Of a stretch of 64,000 nt of DNA, positions 45,911 through 57,750 are shown in pieces (position 1 is the stretch's first letter; the number at the start of each line of letters is the position of its first letter). The translations under genes were made by a program, and so were the position numbers. Under the pieces are notes generated by a model. It was not told the DNA's origin and did no database searches. It saw only the letters and a program-made list of their open reading frames with translations. This stretch comes from Orobanche coerulescens. Its lineage: Eukaryota > Streptophyta > Magnoliopsida > Lamiales > Orobanchaceae. The stretch is taken from assembly GCA_033398695.1 (NCBI GenBank), contig CM065804.1, positions 41,121,501-41,185,500 of the forward strand. The letters are read 5' to 3'.

Positions 45911-46787
45911 TAGGGGTGGACTCGGTTCCATTCGCTTCGGTTTTTGACCGAAACCGAGAGTCGAACCAAATATTCGGTTTCGGTTTGGTTCGGTTCTTTT
46001 TGAAGTTCGGTTCGGTTAAGTTCGGTTTTATAAATATTCGGTTCGGTTTCGATTTGGTTTGATGTTTTTTCGGTTTTTCACAATATAAATTCAAATATTA
46101 TATGCAATAGAATAAGTTATATATAACAACAAGCCAACAAGAGTTATATATATATATATATATATATGGGAGAAGTGTGTGTGTGCCTGTCACACACCCA
46201 AGTTGGGTGAAAAACCCCTCACATTTAATTTTTTAACATTAAATTCCGGGGGGCCCATTTTGTTTTAAATTAATATTAAAAAATTAGATGTGAGGGGTTT
46301 TTCACCCAACTTGGGTGTGTGACAGCCCCACACACACTTTTCCCTATATATATATATATATATATATGTTCAAGATAAAAGCTAGAGTTGCATAGCAATT
46401 TTCAAATATCTCAAAATATATAACAATCGTAAATCACAGTAGCTCATTCTCTCAACCTAAATTAATTGAATCACAAATTCATGAGCATAATATCGGTCCT
46501 TCTTGGACCCATGAGGGTCTTACAAAAGTAAAACGAATTATACTAAAATTCGAAACACACCAAAATCACAAAAACAAGGTCATTCTAGTATGTTGAAATT
46601 TGACTTCGGTCCATTTCGGTCCGGTTCGGTTCCGCTCTACCCCGAACCGAGAACCGAACCAAATTAGTTCGGTTCGGTTCTGTTTTTTTGTTTTTCGGTT
46701 CGGTCTTCTTCGGTTTCGGTTTTTCGATTATTTTTTCGGGTTTTTTCGGTTCGGTTTTGGATATTCGGTTCCGAAATACCACCCTTA
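45911..46787. mobile_element. Non-autonomous hAT-type element rich in CGGTT repeats
   Basis: 877 bp bounded by an exact 8-bp target duplication, ccgcccgc (45903-45910 and 46788-46795), the hallmark length for hAT. The ends are inverted: TAGGGGTGGACTCGG on the left, and TAAGGGTGGTATTTCGG as reverse complement of the right end. The subterminal regions are dense degenerate CGGTTCGGTTT repeats (45920-46070 and 46605-46780), typical of transposase-binding repeats. There is no transposase; open frames here are repeat artefacts. Confidence 0.88.
46168..46344. mobile_element. Fold-back MITE inside the hAT-type element
   Basis: 177 bp whose two halves are inverted copies of about 75 bp (GGGAGAAGTGTGTGTG on the left against GGGAAAAGTGTGTGTG from the right), with a short centre. 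It sits in a run of TA dinucleotides on both sides, so TA target duplications are likely but cannot be delimited. Confidence 0.8.
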
Positions 46788-46795
46788 CCGCCCGC

Positions 46796-47396
46796 CTCGC
46801 CACGGCCTCGGACGTGGACCGGATCTTGGATCTTGGCAATTGGCCTTTGGGCTGTTCTTTGGGCCTGGTCGTGGGCTTGGCCTTGGGCTAGGCCTTGGCT
46901 TGCTTAAAGATTTTTTTGGACTAGCTCAACAATGTTGTTGGACCGTATGTGCACATAAGGATGTCCAGGTACATCCCTAGAGCAGTCAAGGAGATGAATA
47001 CAGTCCAGGTGCGTCCTAACTATTCAAATTCAGTCAGAACACGGCAGTAACCTCCCAGGTGGGATGAGGAGGAGTAAATGGCTGTTTTGAATTCTGTAAC
47101 TCCTGCCTTTTAAATCCTGAAACTCCTGTATCAATGCAGCATGAATGCCTGCATTATGACAGCCATTAGTGGCTGTGTTAAATCCCTGCAGGTGTGAGAT
47201 GGCCTATAAATAGGCATGCATATCATTTGCATCAGTACATGTAAAAAAATCGACATACACAGTTTCTGCATACATAGTCTGCTTCGTCCTCACCTCGTTC
47301 CAGTTCGTCGGAGCTCATGGGTTTTGTGGTGCTACTACCTTCGAGACGCTATCGTTTTATCTTTGGAGACGATACGTTAGAACCGAGGGCACTACT
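46796..47396 (+). repeat. Copia LTR (second family), part 2
   Basis: Continuation after the hAT element. TGTTGTTGGACCG near 46932, a TATA box CCTATAAATAGGC near 47203-47216, and U5-like sequence to 47396, where another LTR end starts. No internal region follows. Confidence 0.6.
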
Positions 47397-47830
47397 GTAA
47401 CACCCCTAACCCGTTTGGGAACATTACAGCACCACAGACCATCGTAAGAGGATCTACTAGGCTGGATACTAACACAAGACATCATATCTAATGCCAACAT
47501 GGCTAAACAAATAAAACAGTAGACCGATTTGGTCTTTCATCAATACATACAACGTAAACATCATAAACAACTCTGTCAAGAAACTCAGACCCGCACAGGG
47601 TTCAAAATACAACAACACTCCCATAAGACGGGAGAACAATACGGCGAAAAGGATAATACCATTCGACCATGTCGAATACCCAATAGTGGCCCTCATGTGA
47701 TTAGTATCATTTGTCTTCCATCATCCTTCGTGTCGATCCCGTGTTATGCTCCTTCAGAACCTGCACGTACCTGAATGCAATACAACATTCACCCCCCGAT
47801 TACTCGGGGGTTAGCAAAATTGAACGGCCT
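47397..47830 (-). repeat. LTR end fragment related to Tekay F
   Basis: The plus strand begins TGTAACACCCC, the reverse complement of a Tekay LTR end. It shares scattered blocks with 59082-59480, such as AACATTCACCCC..GGGGTTAGCA. The start of the LTR is missing. Homology fades near 47830. Confidence 0.55.
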
Positions 47831-48178
47831 TACCTTTGATATTACCTCATTCCATTTGTCAATATCTGTAGAAAATGTACACCTTTTCCATTATGTATTT
47901 CTTTATCCTAGTTTTGAGATTTTGAAGTCCTCCAAAACGCTCAAACACCCAACGAATCTGAGCAGCCTACTCCAGGAGACGTCCGGTAGTTGTTTGACGA
48001 AATCCCCCAGAGTATGTGAATTCCAGAATGGGTTGCCATCTTTGCACTCGATTATCTCAGAATCGGTAAGTAATTTTACGAATACATATCGAGAATTTTG
48101 TAAACATGGTACATATAAGTATAAATGTTGTTTTAGCATAAGTATTAATTCAGAATACTTGGATAATACGATCCGTTT
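47831..48178. repeat. Host repeat unit 1 next to the Tekay E insertion
   Basis: The last roughly 230 bp (47950-48178) resemble 57500-57745 on the other side of element E. Shared landmarks are AATTCCAG, ATTATCTCA, GTAAGT and a GTATT..TCAGAATAC block. No confirmed gene. Confidence 0.55.
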
Positions 48179-50394
48179 TGTAATACCACCAGTATTACAT
48201 GCTTTTTCACTTTGGGCGCTCACGTCCATTTCTTCTGTTTGATAAATAAATATACTCCATTGCAATAAAACATATTTTGTATGATATGGTTGTACTGTAT
48301 TGTTCGCATCTGTTATTCGTGTATTATGATGGTATGATGATTGACGAACTTTCAGTGACATACCTCGATGTCGTTAGGTAATTATCGGTGCGAATATGAC
48401 GGTGACCAACGTCTTGTTCCCCGAGAGATTTCCAGACGACATGGAGAGGGAGTCGTGTCATAAGAAATTAATGTGATAATAATTTGGCAAACAAAAGCGT
48501 CGCTACGTACGTTATACTCCGAGTTACGCACGCTATATCCGAGTCATTACGTCGTTAAATATCGACCTTACGTCGTAACATCGGTCTTCGGTCTTGGACG
48601 GGAATCTTAAATGCAGTATTACGCGTGCGACCAACTTTGGCGTGATTGCGGCGAGGCAAGTCAACGAGGTGTTACGTCGTTAACGCTTTCGTTAAATGCG
48701 TAACGATGTGAGTGAATCGTTCCAGCGAGTTCCTTACGTACGTTAAGTATTTTGCCATAACATACGTAAAGCCTCTTACGTACGTAAACCGTAAGGCATA
48801 ACGTACGTAAGGGCAATCTGAGTTTATAAAAGAACATTTTACCTTTCATTTCTTCCGTACCAAAAATCATTCTTCTTCCTTGTACACTACTCTCCACCAT
48901 CATTGAACCAATTCTAACCTCTCAATTCAAGTGCTATCCTATTAGAGTACGTTAATCAAGCTTCGGGGAAGGTCTTGAAGGTGTTATCCTCTCGTTCTCC
49001 TTCGTCCACCGTCGTTCTTCATCATCTTTTGTCAGTAAAGGTAAGTTTATCCAACCTTGAACTCGTTTCAGCATTGTTTAGTAAGTTTTAGTAAACCTCG
49101 GATGCCTTGGGTAGCTTAGAACCCTCAGTAATAATCGAACCGGTATATAACTATCGCAATTGTTAATCGATATCCATCAAAGCTAGAAATTGGAATGAAT
49201 AATGGTAGAACTCATAATCATATTGCTAATCACCAACTTCTCGGAATCATCTTGAAGGATTTCATGTATAACCGTATTATCATGTTGAATAAAACCGTTA
49301 ATGAATCCTTGATGAAGTTACCAACAATTTCTAGCCGAATAGATACTGAAACATGTTAAGATGATGGATTAATCGTTCTAGACTTGCATATTAAGACGAC
49401 GATGAAATCTTGGTGATTGTTGGTTATAATTAACTGGGAATGTTGTGTTAGAACACTATTGTTTAGAGGAAGGATAACTTATAAAGAATGTTGCCGAACC
49501 TAAGAAATTAATGGCACGCATTATGGTTAAAAACGGAGAAATTCGATTTTGACATCATAAGCAACTAGGATAGGGTTCTAACAGGCGGGAGGGGGAGGAA
49601 CGTCGTTGATCATCATTATTATCATAAGATGTTAATCGACAAACATGTAATAGGTCGGATTTCCAAGTGCGATCATTCAAGCCGTTGCCTTGTCAAGAAA
49701 TAACTCGCGTCGGATTTGAGGCAAGTGAATCTTGCTCAGACTCTACGTCTTATAAATTTAGACATAGTAAATGTTACTATTGTGGAATGGTGCCCTTACG
49801 ATTATCTTGTCCGGAGTATTCCCGAGTAGATACTACCGTGACCCTTGGTCGCGGCCTTGGGAGTTTTCTCGTTGGACCGTGTTGCGGGATAAAACCTGAA
49901 TGGTACCCACATCCGGAGTATTCCTGTGTATATACTTCCGTGACCCTTGGTTGCGACCTTGGGAGTTTATGTGCTGATAAAAAGGAATAACATGGAACAT
50001 TCGGTGATAACTTTATTCCTGGAAATTATTAGATTTTACCTTTGAGTTTGGTTGGAATTGTTTCTGACCTAGGTTACTGGCACGACATGTCGTGCCAGGT
50101 AAATTTGTTGAATTTGTGCAGGACACCCCCGAAGGTTACGGCCAGGCATGAGCTGTGTTGGAAGAAGGCCTGTTAATTTCTTAAATCAATTTGAACATTC
50201 CACGTTGTGTAATAACCGTATGTACGGACACTTTTGCTTTTGTACTTTGGGTTGTACGAATACTTTCTTAATTACTTCCGTATATTACCACTTTTAATAA
50301 AATATTTTAGAAAATATTTTCAAAAACTTGCCTTGTGGGTCCCTCATGGGATCTACGGCACTGTGGCGTCCCGGTTCATTTTGGGGTCGTTACA
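48179..50394 (+). repeat. 5' LTR of Tekay E
   Basis: TGTAATACCACC to GGTCGTTACA. TACGTA-centred motifs lie at 48500-48815, followed by TTTATAAAAG near 48823, a likely TATA box. Two copies of a 55-bp unit (CCGGAGTATTCC..CCTTGGGAGTTT) lie at 49814-49974. A perfect 22-bp palindrome (half-site CTGGCACGACA) is at 50077-50098. Confidence 0.94.
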
Positions 50395-50399
50395 GAAAA

Positions 50400-50413
50400 T
50401 GGTATCAGAGCCA
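50400..50413 (+). other. Primer-binding site of Tekay E
   Basis: TGGTATCAGAGCCA, an exact match to the initiator tRNA-Met site, five bases after the LTR. Confidence 0.92.
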
Positions 50414-50618
50414 AACACTCACGTGGAAAGTTTTACCAAAAATATTTTGAAAACAGTTTGCCTTCAAAATCCAACACTTCTGACGACCGTAACTCCTCGA
50501 GGGATGTCGAGGTAAAATACACGTAAATTCTTAAGGATCAAGTATGATGTTTGGATTCAGTAAGAACTCAGAGAATGTTTGTATTAAAATAACTTGTTAG
50601 ATTGAACGAACATCACCA

Positions 50619-51827
50619 ATGGCACGTCGAGGAGCTAGAAGAAACGTAAATGACGCACAAGGTTCCGCTATGAACCAGCAGGAAGACAGAAACACCGGAG
50701 AAACTAATCCAGCCGGAAATCAACCACCGCCTGTTAATCAGAACGAACAGGAAGCGGAAAACCAGAACAACGGGGGATTTGATCCAGCCTTTGTTCAGAC
50801 TCTCGCCCAGGCCATTGCTATGGGAATCGCTCAGGTCAACCGGGCAGAACAAGTACCAGTCATTAACATAGAAGAGAACACCGGAAAGGACCGTTGGCTG
50901 GGAGAAATGCTGAAGGCCAGACCGCCATTATTCGACGGGTCAGGGGATAAGCACGTGGACGATTGGTTCTCGGAAATGGAGACTGCCTTGAGGTGATCGG
51001 GCGCCCGAAACCGGAAAGTGCCACTCGGAATCAACCCGGCTCCGTGACACGCGGCCGATGGTGGAGGACCTAGAAGCCGAGAGGACGAGAATAGTCGGAT
51101 GGCGAGTTTTCCAAACTATTGAGAGGCAATCTTGTCCCGATCAGTTCAAAGCGCACGAGCGGAGTTTCTTGGCGCGAGGCCTCGGAATTTGCCAATACCG
51201 AGAAATCATTCGGGCATACGGGACCGAGCTAAGCTATGTCGCATGAGATGGTTCCATCCGAAGACCAGTGAATTTGTCACCTTGCTCAACGGTTGCCGGA
51301 GGATGTTCAACGCTACGCGGCGGGGTTTCATTGCACCACGTTGAGGGCATATGAGGACGTGGTCACGGCATACGCCGATGCGGTTGTCGATTCGGATGCC
51401 GGGCACAACCAAAAGAAGCGAGAAGACAAATCGGTCAGGAGCACCCGTGAGAATGAATTTGGGAATTGGGTTCCCCTCAAATCAGCGGCTTCGTCCCAAC
51501 AGAAAGGAACATCGATGGGCCTTCTCGCCGTCATTGTTTCAATTGTGGCATAGCAGGCATACCATGAGTCGGTGTCGTAAAGCATCGACAAAGTGCTTTT
51601 CATGCGGAAGGGGTGGGCACATGTCTCGCTCCTGGTCTCGGATCAAACCTACACCAAACCCAGCTCCTCAGAGGCAACAAGGCTCGGTACAGACATCCAG
51701 AGCGTCTGCCATGTCCGACTACCGATCTCCACCTCCCCAATCTCCTCTACACGGTGCCGGAAGAGGACGTGGTCGTGGGGAGTGCGCACCCTCCTCGGGG
51801 ACACTGCCGTCCGCGCGTTCGAACTAA
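50619..51827 (+). pseudogene. Tekay E gag, several frameshifts
   Basis: The ATG at 50619 opens MARRGARRNVNDAQGS, an acidic and Asn/Gln-rich N terminus, then ARPPLFDGSGDKHVDDWFSEME, the start of the capsid domain. A TGA near 50994 and frameshifts follow. Later pieces include QSCPDQFKAHERSFL and QRYAAGFHCTTLRAYEDVV. Two nucleocapsid motifs are traceable: a CFNCGIAG start near 51535 with its distal half out of frame, and CFSCGRGGHMSRSW near 51595-51640, where the final Cys is replaced. Not translatable. Confidence 0.8.
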
Positions 51828-53155
51828 GGGCTCTGCGGCGACCAGACTACTCCTGCTGTCTCAGGTACACTCCTTATTAAATCTCAGCCTGTTCATGTAC
51901 TGTTTGATATTGGAGCAACCCACTCGTTTATATCCGTAGAATGTGTTAACCGTTTGCATCTCCCTTGTGTACCCTGTGAGTCCTTTACTGTTAAACTACC
52001 CGAGGGCAGCAGGGTGGAGGGTAACTTGGAAGTTCGAAACTGTCCGATTCGTATCAATAATCTGGGCTGGACAGCCAATCTCATGGTCTTTCCACTCCAA
52101 AACGAAGATGTGATTTTAGGTATGGACTGGATGACGATGCACAAGACGGTATTGGATACCTATCACCTGACCATTTCTATTACGACCCATGACAGTGCCA
52201 CTCACACAATTAGAGGCCGAGAGCACTTCAGCACAAAAGGGTCCCTCAGTCTCCTTTCAGCAGTAGCATCTCATGATGATCGAGGAGCGTATTACTGGTG
52301 CTATATTCTTCAGGAGGGCACGTCACAATTGTCGGTTGCTAATATTCCTGTAGTGAACGAATTTCCGGACATATTCCCCGACGAACTACCTGGATTGCCA
52401 CCACAAAGAGAGGTCGATCTCTCAATCGAACTTGAGCCAGGAACGACGCCTATCTCCAAGGCACCGTACAGGATGGCACCAGCCGAAATGAAGGAACTGA
52501 AGTCACAACTCGAAGAATTGCTAAGGAAGGGGCTCATTCGTCCAAGTACTTCGCCATGGGGTGCGCCAGTCCTTTTTGTGAAGAAAAAGGACCGCTCTCT
52601 GCGCCCGTGTATCGATTACAGGGAACTTAATAAGGTCACTATTAAGAACCGTTACCCACTTCCAAGGATTGATGATTTACCGGACCAACTGCAAGGGGCG
52701 ACTGTGTTTTCAAAAATCGACTTACGTTCGGGATATCACCAATTGAGAATTCGAGAGGAGGATATTCCTAAGACCGCATTTCGATCAAGATATGGGCACT
52801 ACGAGTACATGGTGGTGTCGTTTGGACTGACTAATGCTCCAGCTGTTTTTATGGAATTGATGAACAGGGTTCTGACAGAGTTTCTCGATAAGTGTGTGGT
52901 GGTTTTCATTGACGATATTTTAATTTATTCCCGAAGCCGATGGGAGCATGAGGAACACTTGAGGCAGGTGTTGAGCGTTTTAAGGCAACATCAATTGTAT
53001 GCTAAACTTTCTAAATGCGAGTTCTGGATGCCAGAGGTAACCTTTTTGGGGCATGTGATTTCAGCAGGAGGCGTTAAAGTAGACCCCCAGAAGATCGAGA
53101 CAGTTATGAATTGGGAACCACCTAGAAACGTCAAAGAGGTGAGGAGTTTCCTGGG
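51828..53155 (+). pseudogene. Tekay E protease and RT, open to a frameshift near 53155
   Basis: A single open frame. Protease reads [12 protein letters not shown] at about 51900-51935, with the catalytic Asp present and Thr replaced by Ile. RT follows with [35 protein letters not shown] (Gly-Ser to Arg-Ser change) and [10 protein letters not shown], where relatives have [10 protein letters not shown]. The catalytic [10 protein letters not shown] is near 52900-52930. At SFLG (about 53150) a base is missing and the frame shifts into RNase H. Otherwise uninterrupted for over 430 codons. Confidence 0.9.
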
Positions 53156-55233
53156 TTGGAGGGATATTATCGACGGTTTGTCGAGGCCTTCTCCTGTGTC
53201 GCTCAGCCATTAACAAATCTGCTTAGGAAGAACACCAAGTTTGTCTGGACAACAGATTGTCAGGAGAGCTTCGACAAGCTAAAAAGGAAGCTTACTACTG
53301 CCCCAGTGTTGGTACTACCGCAGGGTACGGAGGGATTCGTAATATGCACCGATGCGTCTAAGCACGGGCTAGGATGTGTGTTCATGCAAAACGACAGGGT
53401 TATCGCTTACGCCTCTCGACAACTTAAACCTTATGAGGTGAACTACCCGACACATGACTTGGAACTAGCCGCAGTGGTCCACGCTCTTAAGATCTGGAGA
53501 CATTACATATATGGGGTTACCTGTAAGATCTTTACGGACCACAAGAGTTTAAAGTATATTTTCACGCAGAAAGAGTTAAATATGAGACAGAGGCGTTGGC
53601 TGGAGTTAATCAAGGACTACGATGTAGAGATTCTATATCACCCTGGAAAGGCCAACGTCGTAGCAGATGCACTAAGTCAGAAAACTGCGCAGGAGGTGAC
53701 ACTATCTGGTTTGACAGTACAGCTGGAGTTGCAGCAAGATCTCAGGAGAAATGGCATTGAAGTGTGGATACAACACCTCCAGGGACAGTTGTGCTCGATT
53801 GATATTCGCTCGTCTCTGCTGGACGAGATACACCTAGCACAGATGGAGGATCCAGAACTTCGTGCGATCGGCGCAAAGGCCGAAGGGGGAGTTATTTCAG
53901 ACTACAGGATCCAAGGGGGCTTAGTTAGATTCAAGAACAGGATTTGCATTCCACCTAATGACGAGCTTAAGCAAACTATACTCAAGGAAGCTCATTCTAC
54001 TCCCTATTCGATACATCCCGGGGCGAGCAAAATGTACAAAGACCTGCAAAAGAGTTTCTGATGGAAGAATATGAAGCAAGAAGTAGCAAGGTTTGTCGCT
54101 CGATGTATGATATGTCAACAGGTGAAGATTGAACACCGTAGACCAGCCGGAATCATGCAGCCCTTACCCATTCCGGAATGGAAATGGGAGAGCATATCAA
54201 TGGACTTTGTCACCAAGTTACCATTGACGGCGGGGGAAAAGGTCACGATATGGGTTATTGTATACAGACTGACAAAGTCGGCTCACTTCATTCCAATTCA
54301 GAGGCCATCGGAGCAGAGCAGTGGCTACCATCTTTGTTCGGGAAATCGTGAGATTACATGGCGTTCCCTCGGGAATTATTTCGGATAGAGACACTAGATA
54401 TGTGTCCGCTTCGAAGGTTGTCCACTGTGCCATGGGTACTCAATCGCATTTCAGCCTTGCCTATCACCCTCGACGGATGGACAAAGCAGACGCACCATAC
54501 GGACCACTGGAGGATATGTTGAGAGCATGTGTACTCGATTGGGGCAAGGATCAAGCTAAACACCTGCTTAGCGGAATTTTCGTACAACAACAGCTGGCAT
54601 GCAAGCATAGGCATGGCCCCCTTTGAGGCCTTGTATGGTAGAAGGTGCAAGTCTCCCCTATGTTGGGACGATGCATCCGATGTCATCGCCACCGAGTTGG
54701 ATCTAATCCAGGAATCTATTAAGAAGATATCCATTGTTCGAAAACACATGTTGGCAGCACAGAGTCGCTAAAAGTCTTATGCTATGGACCAGCAGCGACC
54801 GTTGGAATTTATGGTTGGGGATCATGTTTGGGTTAAAGTATCGCCAATACGGGGCGTTCGACGCTTCGGCCAGAAGGGCAAACTAAGCCCGAGATTTATT
54901 GGCCCGTTCGAAATACTGGACCGAGTCGGTAGACTCGCTTATCGGCTAGCATTACCACCATCGTTAGACGGAGTGCATAATGTCTTCCACGTCTCCCAGC
55001 TGAGAAAGTACGTGTACGATCCTAGCCACAAGATCAACTTCGAGGAAGTAGAGATTTCCAATGATGCTACCTTTAGGGAAGTTCCAACAGCGATTTTGGA
55101 TCGACGCGTAAAGACACTAAGGAACAAGAACATACCCCTTGTTAAAGTTCAGTGGTCGCACCACGGTACGGAAGAAGCGACTTGGGAGACCGAGGCGAGC
55201 ATGAGAGAGAATCATCCCGAGTTATTTTCTTAG
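53156..55233 (+). pseudogene. Tekay E RNase H, integrase and chromodomain, broken in integrase
   Basis: RNase H is open ([44 protein letters not shown]) from 53156. A TGA at about 54059-54061 replaces a conserved Trp (QKSF.WKNM). The integrase zinc region ([16 protein letters not shown]) and SMDFV are readable. Frameshifts lie near 54300, 54470 and 54580, and the block that should hold the catalytic Glu reads GQSRRT instead of GQSERT. A TAA near 54769 precedes the C-terminal domain (GDHVWVKVSPIRGVRRF). The chromodomain-like end (LVKVQWSHHGTEEATWETE) stops at 55233. Inactive integrase. Confidence 0.9.
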
Positions 55234-55267
55234 TTTCGGGACGAAACTATTTTTAAGGGGGGTGGTA
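55234..55267 (+). other. Polypurine tract region of Tekay E
   Basis: TTCGGGACGAAAC then TTTTTAAGGGGGGTGGTA before the 3' LTR. The GGGACGAAAC block is shared with elements A and F. Confidence 0.78.
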
Positions 55268-57491
55268 TGTAATACCACCAGTATTACATGCTTTTTCACT
55301 TTGGGCGCTCATGTCCATTTCTTCTGTTTGATAAATAAATATACTCCATTGCAATAAAACATATTTTGTATGATATGGTTGTACTGTATTGTTCGCATCT
55401 GTTATTCGTGTATTATGATGGTATGATGATTGACGAACTTTCAGTGACATACATCGATGTCGTTAGGTAATTATCGGTGCGAATATGACGGTGGCCAACG
55501 TCTTGTTCCCCGAGAGATTTCCAAACGACATGGAGAGGGAGTCGTGTCATAAGAAATTAATGTGATAATAATTTGGCAAACAAAGCATCGCTTCGTACGT
55601 TATACTCCGAGTCGTTACGCACGCTATATCTGAGTCGTTACGTACGTTAAATATCGGCCTTACGTACGTAACATCGGTCTTCGGTCTTCGGACAGGAATC
55701 TTCGTCTGGTATTACGCGTGCCGACCAACTTTCGGCGTGATTGCGACAGGCAAGTCAACGAGGTGTTACGTACGTTAACCCGCTTTCGTTACGTACGTAA
55801 CGATGTGAGTGAATCGTTCCAGCGAGTTCCTTACGTACGTTAAGTATTTTGCCATAACGTACGTAAAGCCTCTTACGTACGTAAACCGTAAGGCATAACG
55901 TACGTAAGGGCAATCTGAGTTTATAAAAGAACACTTTACCTTTCATTTCTTCCGTCCCAAAAATCATTCTTCTTCCTTGTACACTACTCTCCACCATCAT
56001 TGAACCAATTCTAACCTCTCAATTCAAGTGCTATCCTATTAGAGTACGTTAATCAAGCTTCGGGGAAGGTCTTGAAGGTGTTATCCTCTCGTTCTCCTTC
56101 GTCCACCGTCGTTCTTCATCATCTTTTGTCAGTAAAGGTAAGTTTATCCAACCTTGAACTCGTTTGACATTGTTTAGTAAGTTTTAGTAAACCTCGGATG
56201 CCTTGGGTAGCTTAGAACCCTCAGTAATAATCGAACCGGTATATAACTATCGCAATTGTTAATCGATATCCATCAAAGCTAGAAATTGGAATGAATAATG
56301 GTAGAACTCATAATCATATTGCTAATCACCAACTTCTCGGAATCATCTTGAAGGATTTCATGTATAACCGTATTATCATGTTGAATAAAACCGTTAATGA
56401 ATCCTTGATGAAGTTACCAACAATTTCTAGCCGAATAGATACTGAAACATGTTAAGATGATGGATTAATCGTTCTAGACTTGCATATTAAGACGACAATG
56501 AAATCTTGGTGATTGTTGGTTATAATTAACTGGGAATGTTGTGTTAGAACACTATTGTTTAGAGGAAGGATAACTTATAAAGAATGTTGCCGAACCTAAG
56601 AAATTAATGGCACGCATTATGGTTATAAACGGAGAAATTCGATTCCGACATCATAAGCAACTAGGATAGGGTTCTAACAGGCAGGAGGGGGAGGAACGTC
56701 GTTGATCATCATTATTATCATAAGATGTTAATCGACAAACATGTAATAGGTCGGATTTCCAAGTGCGATCATTCAAGCCGTTGCCTTGTCAAGAAATAAC
56801 TCGCGTCGGATTTGAGGCAAGTGAATCTTGCTCAGACTCTACGTCTTATAATTTTAGACATAGTAAATGTTACTATTGTGGAATGGTGCCCTTACGATTA
56901 TCTTGTCCGGAGTATTCCCGAGTAGATACTACCGTGACCCTTGGCCGCGGCCTTGGGAGTTTTCTCGTTGGACCGTGTTGCGGGATAAAACCTGAATGGT
57001 ACCCACGTCCGGAGTATTCTTGTGTAGATACTTCCGTGACCCTTGGTTGCGACCTTGGGAGTTTATGTGCTAATAAAAAGGAATAACATGGAACATTCGG
57101 TGATAACTTTATTCCTGGAAATTATTAGATTTTACCTTTGAGTTTGGTTGGAATTGTTTCTGATCTAGGTTACTGGCACGACATGTCGTGCCAGGTAAAT
57201 TTGTTGAATTTGTGCAGGACACCCCCGAAGGTTACGGCCAGGCATGAGCTGTGTTGGAAGAAGGCCTGTTAATTTCTTAAATCAATTTGAACATTCCACG
57301 TTGTGTAATAACCGTATGTACGGACACTATTTGCTTTTGTACTTTGGGTTGTACGAATACTTTCTTAATTACTTCCGTATATTACCACTTTTAATAAAAT
57401 ATTTTAGAAAATATTTTCAAAAACTTGCCTTGTGGGTCCCTCATGGGATCTACGGCACTGTGGCGTCCCGGTTCATTTTGGGGGCGTTACA
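55268..57491 (+). repeat. 3' LTR of Tekay E
   Basis: TGTAATACCACC to GGGCGTTACA. TACGTA motifs at 55590-55910 are mostly intact, unlike the 5' copy. The 22-bp palindrome recurs at 57173-57194. Confidence 0.94.
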
Positions 57492-57496
57492 CGTTT

Positions 57497-57750
57497 TCTG
57501 GTGAGTCAGACCAGCTTTTACAGGAAACTGACTGGAACTTGTTCGATGAATTTCTCCCATGAGTGAGAATTCCAGACTCGGTTTACTCTTTTGAACTCTA
57601 TTATCTCACGACGTGTAAGTTAATTTGAGAATCCATCTAAACTATTTTGTATATAAAATACATGTTAGTATAAAAGGAGCTTGTATCATTGGTATTGAGT
57701 CAGAATACCTGAACATAATAAGCCATTTTACACTGAGTTAGCCCTGTTTG
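57497..57750. repeat. Host repeat unit 2, right of Tekay E
   Basis: Resembles 47950-48178. Before E inserted, the two units stood in tandem. Contains AATTCCAG, CTATTATCTCAC and GTAAGT. Confidence 0.55.

Larger units (their letters stand above)
48179..57491 (+). mobile_element. Complete Tekay-type Ty3/gypsy element E
   Basis: 9313 bp with LTRs of 2216 and 2224 bp and the exact 5-bp target duplication cgttt (48174-48178 and 57492-57496). It has an initiator-Met primer-binding site, gag, pol with chromodomain and a polypurine tract. The LTRs are nearly identical outside one motif-rich block, so insertion was recent. Gag and integrase are broken. Confidence 0.95.

Noticed and set aside
46585..46980. 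Frames rich in FGSVRFG and EPKKTEPN repeats
   Set aside because: Translation of CGGTT repeats inside the hAT-type element, not a protein gene.
47775..48242. 155-codon plus-strand frame with LLQETSGSC-like text
   Set aside because: Runs across the Tekay E insertion boundary and carries a GTAAGT within; no recognised domain. The repeat similarity to 57500-57745 is reported instead.
2640..50413. Possible tRNA genes suggested by TGGTATCAGAGC matches
   Set aside because: These are primer-binding sites complementary to tRNA 3' ends, with no tRNA cloverleaf around them.
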